A stretch of DNA of 64,000 bases from Streptomyces avicenniae. GTDB lineage: Bacteria > Actinomycetota > Actinomycetes > Streptomycetales > Streptomycetaceae. Positions 56,697 to 64,000 of this stretch are shown piece by piece; position 1 is the first letter of the stretch, and the number at the start of each line of letters is the position of its first letter. Location: assembly GCF_000719135.1 (NCBI RefSeq), contig NZ_JOEK01000007.1:1-64000 (forward strand). The letters are read 5' to 3'. The notes under the pieces were generated by a model. The model searched no databases. It was not told the DNA's origin and worked only from the letters and a program-made list of their open reading frames with translations. A program made the position numbers and the translations under genes.

Positions 56697-57368
56697 ATGA
56701 ACGTACGCGTGGTGGTGGTGGACGACAGGCGGCTGGTGGCCGAGGCGCTGGCCTCGGCGCTGCGGGTGCGCGGTCACCGGGTCCTGGGCGCGGGCGCACC
56801 CGTGACACGGCTGTGCGAACTGGCGGCGGGCAAGCAGCCGGACGTCGCCCTGCTGGGGTCGGCCGCGCCGGAGGCGCCCGGCGCGCTCGACCCGCTGCTG
56901 CGGATGCGGCAGGAGAACCCGCGGGTGGCCGTCGTGGTCCTCGGGCCCGTGCCGCGACCGCGCGGCGTGGCGGCGGCGTTCGCCGCCGGGGCGCGCGGCT
57001 ATGTGCGCCACGACGAGCGCATAGAGGGGGTGGAACGGGCCATGATCAAGGCGAAGGCGGGAGAGGCGGCGGTGGCGCCGCAGCTGCTGCGCGACGCGTT
57101 CGCCGAGCTGCTGCATCCCCGGCTCGGCCCTGACGCGGAAGGCGCCAGGCTCGCCCGCATGCTGACGGACCGTGAGGCGGCCGTGCTGGCGCGGATCGTG
57201 GAGGGGGACGACACGCGCCGGATCGCCGAGGGGCTCGGGGTGGCGCCGAGCACGGCGCGGACGCATGTGCAGCGGCTGCTGACGAAGCTGGGCACGACGT
57301 CCCGCCTGGAGGCCGCCGCCCTGGCGGTGCGGACCGGGCTCCTCGACCACCGCCCGCCGCCCCGCTGA
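56697..57368 (+). CDS. orphan LuxR/NarL-type regulator with degenerate receiver
   Basis: The 223-residue protein has a receiver fold (VRVVVVDDRRLVAEALASAL, the early acidic pair kept) and a C-terminal LuxR helix-turn-helix (LTDREAAVLARIVEGDDTRRIAEGLGVAPSTARTHVQRLL). At the phospho-acceptor position the usual PDVVLxD reads PDVALLG, so Asp is replaced by Gly. The conserved Lys of the GYLLKD stretch is also lost (GYVRHD). It cannot be phosphorylated in the classical way. No histidine kinase is adjacent, so this is an atypical response regulator. Confidence 0.85.
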   Translation: MNVRVVVVDDRRLVAEALASALRVRGHRVLGAGAPVTRLCELAAGKQPDVALLGSAAPEAPGALDPLLRMRQENPRVAVVVLGPVPRPRGVAAAFAAGARGYVRHDERIEGVERAMIKAKAGEAAVAPQLLRDAFAELLHPRLGPDAEGARLARMLTDREAAVLARIVEGDDTRRIAEGLGVAPSTARTHVQRLLTKLGTTSRLEAAALAVRTGLLDHRPPPR

Positions 57369-57379
57369 GCCGCCCCACG

Positions 57380-57401
57380 GACCGCCCCACGCGGGGCGGT
57401 C
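57380..57401. terminator. bidirectional terminator between LuxR and PAP2 genes
   Basis: GACCGCCCC and GGGGCGGTC form a perfect 9-bp stem with an ACGC loop between convergent genes. Confidence 0.7.
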
Positions 57402-57447
57402 GGCGGGGCCGGGCAGGGCAGTGAGGCGGGGGCAGTGGGGCGGGGGG

Positions 57448-58449
57448 TCAGTGGGGCGGGGTGCCCTGGGGAGGGCCGCCGTCCCGTCCGCCGTCCACGG
57501 ACCGCCCGGAGGCGGACGCGGCGTAGTGGTCGCCGTGCGGGTCGGCGTGCAGGTTCTCGGCGCGGGGGGCGACGGGCCGCGACGCGCGGCGCCGCCCCTG
57601 CGTGACGGGCGGCACGGCCGCGTCCGTCTGCCGCACGAGGCGCAGGCGGGGCCCCCAGCGCTCCAGCAGCGGCGCGAGGACGCGCGCCGCCGCGGCGGTG
57701 AGGGCGAGGACCAGGGCGGCCGTGACGGCGCCCCCGAGGGTGAACCCGGCCAGCACGTCGTGCGGGTAGTGGACGCCCACGGCCACCCGCAGGAGCCCGG
57801 CCAGCGCGCCGAGGGGCAGGGCGATCGGTGCCAGCCTGGGCCGGAGCACGCTCAGGCCCACGGCGAGGCCGAAGGCGAGCGTCGAGTGGTTGCTCGGGAA
57901 GGACCAGTCGCCGGGCGGCGGGCACGCGGCGACGGGGTCGGCGCCGCTCACGGCGCGGCAGGGCCGCTCCTCGTCCACCATGAGCTTGAACGTCTCGCTG
58001 GCGGCGTAGGCGAGGAGGGTGCCCGTACCGGCGAGAACGGTCGCGGCGGCGGTGCGCGCGTCGCTCCGGCGCAGGGCGGACCAGCAGGTCCACAGCAGGA
58101 GGAGGCCGAGGGCGATCACGCTGCCCTCGCTCGCTATCTCCAGGGCGAGGTGCACGAGATGCGGCGCGTCGGCCAGTGCGTCGGTGAGCGAGCGGTACAG
58201 GGACGCGGACGCGCCGCCGGTCACCAGGACGGGCCCGGCGTCGCCCCCCGTGAAGGCCCCGGGGCCGCCGGGGGCGAGCAGCATCAGCAGCCCCGCCCCG
58301 CCCAGGAGGACCACGAGGGCGGTGATCAGCGCGGCCGGTCCGGTCCTGCTGGCCGCCGCCTCGCGCTGCGCGGCCCGGCGGGCGGCGCGGCCCTGCGGCG
58401 GTGGGCCGGGGGGCTCCGGTGGTGACGGGTCGGATGTTTCCGTTCTCAT
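57448..58449 (-). CDS. PAP2-family phosphatase
   Basis: The 333-residue membrane protein has about six helices and the three phosphatase motifs KLMVDEERP, PSNHS and RVAVGVHYPHDV, with all catalytic residues present. It probably dephosphorylates a lipid or polyprenyl phosphate. The first 40 residues are Pro/Gly-rich, and the C-terminal 70 (RAENLHADPHGDHYAASASG) are hydrophilic. It is convergent with the LuxR gene inside the repeat-bracketed segment. Confidence 0.9.
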   Translation of the reverse strand: MRTETSDPSPPEPPGPPPQGRAARRAAQREAAASRTGPAALITALVVLLGGAGLLMLLAPGGPGAFTGGDAGPVLVTGGASASLYRSLTDALADAPHLVHLALEIASEGSVIALGLLLLWTCWSALRRSDARTAAATVLAGTGTLLAYAASETFKLMVDEERPCRAVSGADPVAACPPPGDWSFPSNHSTLAFGLAVGLSVLRPRLAPIALPLGALAGLLRVAVGVHYPHDVLAGFTLGGAVTAALVLALTAAAARVLAPLLERWGPRLRLVRQTDAAVPPVTQGRRRASRPVAPRAENLHADPHGDHYAASASGRSVDGGRDGGPPQGTPPH

Positions 58450-58493
58450 ACCGACTCACCGTAAGCCCTGGACGACTGACGTTGCGTCGGCCT

Positions 58494-58518
58494 AACGGCA
58501 GGATGAATTCCTGCCGTT
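58494..58518. repeat. perfect 10-bp inverted repeat upstream of PAP2
   Basis: AACGGCAGGA-TGAAT-TCCTGCCGTT is a perfect palindromic hairpin 44 bases before the PAP2 start. It may be an operator or part of the adjoining repeat element. Confidence 0.6.
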
Positions 58519-58552
58519 GAACGGCGGACGTCCCGGGGGCGCGTCCCGGCTG

Positions 58553-58715
58553 GGGCGCGTCTTCACAGGGGGCGTCCGGCCGCTCGTGGCGTCCGGTGCG
58601 TGCGAGCGCAAGGCGCCGGATCGTCCTCGTACAGGTCGTAGCAGGGCGATGCGGCAACGCAGCGAGCGTGCGTGCCAGGCGCCGTGAGCAGGGCGACCCC
58701 TGTGAAGACGGGCCC
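58553..58715. mobile_element. MITE-like element with terminal inverted repeats
   Basis: The 163-bp stretch is bounded by 22-bp inverted ends sharing 20 of 22 bases (core CGTCTTCACAGGGG at 58559-58572 and CCCCTGTGAAGACG at 58697-58710). It has no coding capacity. The right end is the same sequence as the copy at 56341, so three copies of this terminus lie within 2.4 kb. There is no clear target duplication, so the mobile origin is inferred from the ends only. Confidence 0.5.
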
Positions 58716-59320
58716 TACGCGGCCGTCAGCAGACCGCGCAGCGCGGCGGTGTCGATGACATGGGCGCGGCTAGGGAAGACCTCGCCGACCAGGACGTCGT
58801 GGACGGCCGCCCGCGTGTCGGCGACGCCGTCGGACAGCACGTACAGCCGGTAGTCGCGGTCGGCGGCGTCGATGACCGTGGAGAGCACGACGCCGCTGGT
58901 GGAGATCCCGGCGAGGACGAGCGTCGTGATGCCGCGCTCGCGCAGCCGCTCGGCGAGGTCGGTCGTGGAGAACGCGCCGAAGCGCACCTTGCGGACCTCG
59001 ATGTCGCCGGGGCGCGGCGCGATCCGCGCGTCCACGGCGGTGCCGGGCGCGTCCGCGTCCAGGCGGCCCCGGTGCGCGGCGAGGGGGGCGAACGCCTTGT
59101 TGGTGGCGGGCACGGCGTCGTAGTCGGCGTCGGTGAGGGCGACGCGGACGTAGCCGATGGTGCCGCCCTTCGCGCGGACGTCGGCGACGGCGCCCGCCAC
59201 GCGCTCCACGAGGGCGTCGGCCTCGTCGCGCGGCAGCGAGCCGAGGACGGCGGGCTCGAAGTCCATGACGAGCAGGGCGGTGGTGCGGGCGTCGGCGGTG
59301 GGGGTGCTGGGGGTGGTCAT
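58715..59320 (-). CDS. isochorismatase-like cysteine-hydrolase family protein
   Basis: The 201-residue protein has TALLVMDFEPAVLG (Asp of the triad), VRKVRFGAFSTTDL (Lys) and LAGISTSGVVLSTV. In nicotinamidase-type members the last stretch carries Cys (T-x-x-C-V), but Val stands at that position here. It may therefore act like true isochorismatases, which lack the Cys, or be inactive. It overlaps the MFS gene by 4 bases as the last gene of a MarR-MFS-hydrolase operon. Its TAG stop is part of the 20-bp repeat. Confidence 0.85.
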   Translation of the reverse strand: MTTPSTPTADARTTALLVMDFEPAVLGSLPRDEADALVERVAGAVADVRAKGGTIGYVRVALTDADYDAVPATNKAFAPLAAHRGRLDADAPGTAVDARIAPRPGDIEVRKVRFGAFSTTDLAERLRERGITTLVLAGISTSGVVLSTVIDAADRDYRLYVLSDGVADTRAAVHDVLVGEVFPSRAHVIDTAALRGLLTAA

Positions 59321-60750
59321 GCGGCGTGCTCCTTACGCTCGGAGGGGTGCTCGGAAGGGTGCTCGGAAGGGTGCTCGGAAGGGGTGGTGGCCGGTCGGCG
59401 CAGCGCGCGGTCCGTGAGGACCATCAGCAGCAGGAGGGCGCTGACGGCGATGAGGACGACGGCGATGGTGTGCAGGCCGTCGTCGGTGACCTCGTCCTGG
59501 AAGACGACGCCGGTGAGCGTCGAGGAGGCGATCGAGCCGATGTAGGCGAAGGTCCGCAGCAGCCCGGCCGCCGTGCCGATCTGCCCGGCGGGGGCCTGGA
59601 GGTAGAGGGCGGTCTGGTTCCCGACCGACTGGGTGCCGACCGTGACGCCGAAGACCAGCGTGACGCCGACGATGGCCAGGACGGGGGCCGACGTGCCGAG
59701 GAACAGCATGCCGACCGACCCCGCCAGGGAGGCGGTCGCGGCGGCCACCAGGGCCCCGCGCACCAGGTTCCGGCGGGCGACGGGCCGGGTGATCAGGACG
59801 GCGAGGCCGCTCATCGGCAGGACCAGCAGCCCCGCCTGCTCCGCCGACAGCCCGCGCCCGGCCTCCAGCCACTGCGTGACGCCGTACATGACGGTGTAGA
59901 TGCCGAGGGTGGTGAGGGCGACGCGCAGGTAGGTGCGCACGAGCGCCAGGTTCGACGCGAGCAGCCGTACGTCGAGGAACGGCGTGGCGGCCCGCAGTTC
60001 CCACGCGGTGAGCGCCGCGGCCAGCGCGACGGCCAGGGCGAGCGCGGCCCAGGCGGGCTCGGGCAGCGCCATGAGGAAGACGAGCAGCGCGGTCATGGCG
60101 CCGCCGAAGCCCGCGATCCCGGCGACGTCGGTCCTGGCGGCGACCTCGCGCGCCGTCCGGCGCCGCGCCACGGGCGGGTCCCGGGGTATCCAGGCCCAGG
60201 TCATGGCCAGTGCGGCGAGGGCGAAGGGGACGCTGACCAGGAACGTCCAGCGCCATCCGGCCGCGCCGACGAGGAGGCCGCCGACGGGCAGGCCGAGCGC
60301 CAGGGTCGCCTGCCCCGCGACGGACAGCGCGCCGAGGACCCGGCCGGGCGGTTCGGCCAGCCCGGCGGCGGTGGCGCGGCGCCGTACGAGCAGCATGGCG
60401 GTGGGGTAGGCGGCCGAGGTGCCGATGCCGAGGAGGACCCGGGCGACGACGAGCGTCGTCAGGTTCCGCCCAAGGGCGCCGAGCACGGCCCCGGCGACGA
60501 CGAGGGCGGCGCCCGTCATGAAGACGCGGCGCGGGCCGAACTCCTCGGCGAGCCTGCCCGCCGTGGGCTGCGCGACGGCGCTGGCGAGGTAGAGGGCGGC
60601 CACGAGCACGGCGACGCGGCCGACCGGCACGCCGAGGGAGCCCGCGATCGGGGTGAGGGCGGTGGCGAGCAGGGAGCTGTTGACGGGGTTCAGCGAGGCG
60701 CCCAGGAGGAGCGGCGTCGTGAACCGCCAGGAGAACGGCGCTCCGCTCAC
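59317..60750 (-). CDS. MFS multidrug-efflux-type transporter
   Basis: The 477-residue protein has about 14 helices in the DHA2/EmrB style: GASLNPVNSSLLATALTPIA, the loop GRLAEEFGPRRVFM, and motif C-like GLPVGGLLVGAAGWRWTF. The C-terminus ends in SEHP units encoded by 12-bp repeats. GTG at 60750 overlaps the MarR stop by 3-4 bases. It is probably a drug or metabolite exporter repressed by the adjacent MarR protein. Confidence 0.9.
   Translation of the reverse strand: MSGAPFSWRFTTPLLLGASLNPVNSSLLATALTPIAGSLGVPVGRVAVLVAALYLASAVAQPTAGRLAEEFGPRRVFMTGAALVVAGAVLGALGRNLTTLVVARVLLGIGTSAAYPTAMLLVRRRATAAGLAEPPGRVLGALSVAGQATLALGLPVGGLLVGAAGWRWTFLVSVPFALAALAMTWAWIPRDPPVARRRTAREVAARTDVAGIAGFGGAMTALLVFLMALPEPAWAALALAVALAAALTAWELRAATPFLDVRLLASNLALVRTYLRVALTTLGIYTVMYGVTQWLEAGRGLSAEQAGLLVLPMSGLAVLITRPVARRNLVRGALVAAATASLAGSVGMLFLGTSAPVLAIVGVTLVFGVTVGTQSVGNQTALYLQAPAGQIGTAAGLLRTFAYIGSIASSTLTGVVFQDEVTDDGLHTIAVVLIAVSALLLLMVLTDRALRRPATTPSEHPSEHPSEHPSERKEHAA
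59337..59384 (-). repeat. four 12-bp repeats encoding SEHP units
   Basis: Four near-identical units (GCTCGGAAGGGT on the plus strand) encode SEHPSEHPSEHPSE at the cytoplasmic C-terminus of the MFS protein. The length is likely to vary by slippage without frameshift. Confidence 0.8.
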
Positions 60751-61265
60751 GGGGCGGCCCCCTTCCGGCCGCTCCCCTTCCGCCCGGGGTTGTGCACGTC
60801 GGAGGCGGCGAGCCGCTCCAGCAGGTCGAGGGCCGCGTCGAGGGCGGGGCGTTCTTCCGGGCCGACGAGGGTGTCGAGCGCCTGCGTCAGCCAGGCCACG
60901 CGGGACGCGCGAAGGGTGCGCACCAGCTCGTCGCCGCTGGCGTGGGCGCTGATCAGCGTGCGGCGTCCGTCGGCCGGGTCGCGGCGTGCCGTGACGAGGC
61001 CCGCCTCCTTGAGGGCGGCGAGGTTCTGCGCGATCGACTGCGGGCTGACGTGTTCCGCCCCGGCGAGGTACGCGGCGGTGACCGGCCCCTCGTCGATGAC
61101 GCGGCGCAGGACGGACAGCTGCGAGATGGACAGCCCGGTGTCGTGCGTGCCCGACTCCTCGCGCAGGCGGGAGCGCAGCCGGGTGATGGCGACGCCCAGC
61201 CGGTGCGCGGTCTCGACGGTGTCGGGCGGCGGGGGTACGTCCGCCGTGTCCTGGGGACCGGTCAT
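60747..61265 (-). CDS. MarR-family regulator of MFS operon
   Basis: The 172-residue winged-helix protein has LSISQLSVLRRVIDEGPVTAAYLAG, VSPQSIAQNLAALKEAGLV and the wing RRDPADGRRTLIS. It is the first gene of an operon with the MFS transporter and the isochorismatase-like gene, all joined by short overlaps. A 32-bp palindrome 17 bases upstream is its likely operator. Confidence 0.9.
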   Translation of the reverse strand: MTGPQDTADVPPPPDTVETAHRLGVAITRLRSRLREESGTHDTGLSISQLSVLRRVIDEGPVTAAYLAGAEHVSPQSIAQNLAALKEAGLVTARRDPADGRRTLISAHASGDELVRTLRASRVAWLTQALDTLVGPEERPALDAALDLLERLAASDVHNPGRKGSGRKGAAP

Positions 61266-61281
61266 GGGACCACCGTACGTT

Positions 61282-61313
61282 TGGCCAAGTTACTTGCGCA
61301 AGTTGCTTGGCCA
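61282..61313. promoter_or_regulatory. 32-bp MarR operator palindrome
   Basis: TGGCCAAGTTACTTG (61282-61296) and CAAGTTGCTTGGCCA (61299-61313) are near-perfect inverted arms, 13 of 15 bases, around a CG centre. It lies between the marR and galT starts. Confidence 0.7.
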
Positions 61314-61406
61314 TCAGGCGGCCGGCGCCCCCTCCTCACCGCGCGTACCGCACTGTATGCTGCCTAATGTTTGATTCTGTTGGACTTCGCTGGATCTGGA
61401 CTGCTG

Positions 61407-62453
61407 ATGAAGAGGACCGCGACCCGGCTGGCCGACGGCCGTGAGCTGATCTACTACGACGCGCACGACGACGCCGTCCGCGACGCCTTCGACCGCCGCC
61501 CCCTCTCCCCCGCCCCCTCCCGCTCCGAGATCCGCCACGACCCGCTCCTCGACGACCACGTCACCTACGCCGCCCACCGCCAGGACCGCACCTACCGCCC
61601 GCCCGCCGACCAGTGCCCGCTCTGCCCCACCCGGGGCGACCGGCTCACCGAGATCCCGGCCACGAGCTACGAGGTCGCCGTCTTCGAGAACCGCTTCCCG
61701 TCCTTCGGCGACGGCACAGGACGCTGCGAGGTCGTCTGCTTCACCCCCGACCACCACGCGTCGTTCGCCGACCTGACCGAGGAACAGACGGCGCTGGTGC
61801 TGTACGCCTGGACCGACCGCACCGCGGAACTGGCCCAGCACCCCGGCGTACGCCAGGTGTACTGCTTCGAGAACCGCGGCGCCGAGATCGGCGTCACCCT
61901 CGGCCACCCGCACGGCCAGATCTACGGCTACCCGTACGTCACCCCGGCCACCGCGCGCGCCCTGCGGTCCGTCCGCGCCCACCGGGCCGCCACCGGCGCC
62001 AACCTGTACGACCACCTCCTCGACGGCGAACGCTCCGCCGCCCGCCGCGTCGTCCTCGACACCGCCCACTGGACCGCGTTCGTCCCCCACGCCGCGCGCT
62101 GGCCCTACGAGGTGCACCTCTACCCGCGCCGCCGCGTCCCCGACCTGCCCGCCCTGGACGACGGGGCGCGCGCCGCGTTCCCCGCCGTCTACCTCGAACT
62201 GCTGCGCCGCTTCGACCGGATCTTCGGCGGGACCACCGACGCGACACCGTATATTTCCGGCTGGCATCAGGCGCCGTTCGGCATCGATGACCGCGAGGAC
62301 TTCGCCCTGCACCTTGAGCTGTTCACGATCCGCCGCAGCCCGGGCAAGCTGAAGCACCTCGCCGGATCGGAGTCGGGCATGGGCGCCTTCGTGAACGACG
62401 TGCTGCCGGAGGCCGCGGCCGACCGGCTGCGAGAGGTGGCGACGGACAAGTGA
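61407..62453 (+). CDS. galT: galactose-1-phosphate uridylyltransferase
   Basis: The 348-residue HIT-superfamily enzyme of the Leloir pathway swaps UMP between UDP-glucose and galactose-1-phosphate. It shows DQCPLCP (structural metal Cys), VAVFENRFPSF, the catalytic GHPHGQIYGYP and a C-terminal GWHQAPFG. ATG at 61407 is preferred; a TTG at 61371 is in frame. It overlaps galE by 4 bases in a galT-galE-galK operon. Confidence 0.95.
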   Translation: MKRTATRLADGRELIYYDAHDDAVRDAFDRRPLSPAPSRSEIRHDPLLDDHVTYAAHRQDRTYRPPADQCPLCPTRGDRLTEIPATSYEVAVFENRFPSFGDGTGRCEVVCFTPDHHASFADLTEEQTALVLYAWTDRTAELAQHPGVRQVYCFENRGAEIGVTLGHPHGQIYGYPYVTPATARALRSVRAHRAATGANLYDHLLDGERSAARRVVLDTAHWTAFVPHAARWPYEVHLYPRRRVPDLPALDDGARAAFPAVYLELLRRFDRIFGGTTDATPYISGWHQAPFGIDDREDFALHLELFTIRRSPGKLKHLAGSESGMGAFVNDVLPEAAADRLREVATDK

Positions 62454-63430
62454 GCACGTATCTGGTGACGGGCGGCGCGGGCTACGTGGGCAGCGTGGTC
62501 GCGGCCCATCTGCTGGCGGCCGGACACCGCGTGACGGTCCTCGACGACCTGTCCACCGGCTTCAAGGAGGGCGTGCCGCCGGGCGCCGAGCTGGTCGAGG
62601 GCCGCGTGCAGGACGCCGCGGGCCTGCTCGGCGTGGGCGGCTTCGACGCCGTGCTGCACTTCGCGGCCTCGTCCCAGGTCGGCGAGTCCGTCACCGACCC
62701 GGGGAAGTACTGGCGCAACAACGTCGCGGGCTCGCTCGAACTGCTCACCGCCATGCGGGACGCAGGCGTGCGCCGCCTCGTCTTCTCCTCCACCGCCGCC
62801 GTCTACGGCGAACCGGCGGGCAGCCCCATCACCGAGGACTTCCCCACCGCGCCCACCAACCCGTACGGCGCCAGCAAGCTCGCCGTGGACCACATGATCA
62901 CCAGCGAGGCGCACGCCCACGGCCTCGCCGCCGTCTCCCTGCGCTACTTCAACGTCGCGGGCGCCCACCACACCGGCGAGGGCACCTTCGGCGAACGGCA
63001 CGACCCGGAGAGCCACCTCATCCCGATCGTCCTCCAGGTCGCCCAGGGCCGCCGCCCGTCGATCTCCGTCTACGGCACCGACTACCCGACGCCCGACGGC
63101 ACCTGCGTCCGCGACTACATCCACGTCGCCGACCTCGCCGAGGCCCACCTGCTCGCCCTCGGCGCCGCCACCCCGGGCGAGCACCTGATCTGCAACCTCG
63201 GCAACGGCAACGGCTTCTCGGTCCGCGAGGTCGTCGAGGCCGCCCGCCGCGTCACCGGGCACCCCGTCCCCGAGACGGCGTCCCCCCGCCGCCCCGGCGA
63301 CCCGGCCGTCCTCGTCGCCTCCGCCGACCGCGCCCGCGACCGCCTCGGATGGCGCCCGAGCCGCACCGACCTGGACGGCATCATCGCGGACGCGTGGGCG
63401 TTCGCCCGGCGGGAGGAGAGCGCGGGATGA
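62450..63430 (+). CDS. galE: UDP-glucose 4-epimerase
   Basis: The 326-residue short-chain dehydrogenase has the NAD loop VTGGAGYVGS, FSSTAAVYGEP, the catalytic NPYGASK (YxxxK) and RYFNVAGAH. It interconverts UDP-galactose and UDP-glucose. The GTG start overlaps galT, and its stop overlaps the galK ATG (ATGA). Confidence 0.95.
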   Translation: MSTYLVTGGAGYVGSVVAAHLLAAGHRVTVLDDLSTGFKEGVPPGAELVEGRVQDAAGLLGVGGFDAVLHFAASSQVGESVTDPGKYWRNNVAGSLELLTAMRDAGVRRLVFSSTAAVYGEPAGSPITEDFPTAPTNPYGASKLAVDHMITSEAHAHGLAAVSLRYFNVAGAHHTGEGTFGERHDPESHLIPIVLQVAQGRRPSISVYGTDYPTPDGTCVRDYIHVADLAEAHLLALGAATPGEHLICNLGNGNGFSVREVVEAARRVTGHPVPETASPRRPGDPAVLVASADRARDRLGWRPSRTDLDGIIADAWAFARREESAG

Positions 63431-64000
63431 CCTCCCACGAGGACGTGTTCGGCGTCCCGCCGGAAGGCCGCTGGGCCGCGCCAGGACGTGTCAACCTCAT
63501 CGGGGAGCACACCGACTACAACGAGGGCTTCGTCCTCCCCGCCGCCCTCCCCCACTCCACGGTCGCGACCGTCTCGCGCCGCCCCGACCGGCTGCTGCGC
63601 CTGCACTCGGCGGACGGCGCGGGCGGCGTGACCACGCTCGACCTCGACGCCCTGGAGCCCGGCCGCCCCGGCGGCTGGGCCGCCTACCCGGCCGGGGTCG
63701 TGTGGGCGCTGCTCGGCGAAGGCCACGCCCTGGGCGGCGCCGACGTCCACTTCACGTCGGACGTCCCCGTGGGCGCGGGCCTGTCGTCGTCGGCCGCCCT
63801 TGAGGTGGTGACGGCCCTCGCGTTCGGCGACCTGTACGGGCTCGGGCTCACCCCCGACGCCCTCGCGCGCGTCGCCCGGCGTGCCGAGAACGACTTCGTC
63901 GGCATGCCCTGCGGCATCCTCGACCAGATGGCGTCGGCCGCCTGCGCGGCCGGGCACGTCCTCTTCCTCGACACCCGCGACCTGACCAGGCGCCAGGTGC
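63427..64000 (+). CDS. galK: galactokinase, 5' part (cut by window end)
   Basis: The first 191 residues of a GHMP kinase are present: APGRVNLIGEHTDYNEGFVLP (galactokinase signature), the ATP loop VPVGAGLSSSAALEV, and GMPCGILDQMAS with the catalytic Asp. It phosphorylates galactose at C1. The remaining half lies beyond base 64000. Confidence 0.96.
   Translation, partial: MTSHEDVFGVPPEGRWAAPGRVNLIGEHTDYNEGFVLPAALPHSTVATVSRRPDRLLRLHSADGAGGVTTLDLDALEPGRPGGWAAYPAGVVWALLGEGHALGGADVHFTSDVPVGAGLSSSAALEVVTALAFGDLYGLGLTPDALARVARRAENDFVGMPCGILDQMASAACAAGHVLFLDTRDLTRRQV

Overview
The window is high-GC DNA (roughly 70-75 %) with short intergenic gaps, many GTG starts and frequent 4-base ATGA/GTGA gene overlaps. 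Gene content points to a Streptomyces or close relative: a rodlin, an ECF42/YCII pair, tricorn-like protease, TamR/Tam, protein O-mannosyltransferase and a galTEK operon. About 57 protein genes are called. No rRNA, tRNA, CRISPR array, intact transposase or replication origin was recognised. Both edge genes are cut: an RHS toxin on the left and galK on the right. Comparisons with S. coelicolor gene order below are from memory and were not checked by alignment.

Bases 1-10.9 kb look accessory. They hold the 3' end of an RHS/YD-repeat polymorphic toxin with a variable C-terminal domain, a possible immunity gene, and a large Streptomyces-type protein of unknown function that has a second copy at 26.6 kb. 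A secreted ricin-B lectin and a DUF1801/reductase/YCII/ECF42 sigma cluster follow. The sigma factor is fused to a decayed tyrosine-recombinase domain. A cysteine Ntn-hydrolase closes the region.

Bases 11-25 kb return to conserved chromosome: rplY (L25), pth, an MFS/GlxA-regulator/MBL-fold insertion, ppc, an acyl desaturase with a translationally coupled TetR regulator, a rodlin, tam/tamR with a clear operator region, and a lysA-type decarboxylase with a SAV_915-like partner. Bases 25-37 kb carry exonuclease III, the second unknown paralogue, GNAT, a permease/TetR pair with matching palindromic operators, a PPOX-type protein, small unknowns and a tricorn protease homologue diverging from an MmpL transporter over a CRP-like site.

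Bases 39.5-42.2 kb form a CbiM-Q-O nickel/cobalt ECF transporter operon behind a palindrome matching the Nur box. A MazG-like protein, a secreted protein, a PRPP-synthetase paralogue and a class B penicillin-binding protein follow. Bases 46-54.6 kb hold pmt diverging from rsmI, then tatD-rsmA-polyprenyl synthase-ispE-ABC-F in one tightly packed run that joins rRNA maturation to isoprenoid synthesis.

Bases 56.3-58.7 kb, with an orphan LuxR regulator and a PAP2 phosphatase, are bracketed by perfect 20-bp inverted repeats. A MarR-MFS-isochorismatase operon with a 32-bp palindromic operator follows, and then galT-galE-galK. The block from the penicillin-binding protein to gal appears inverted relative to the S. 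coelicolor order as I remember it.
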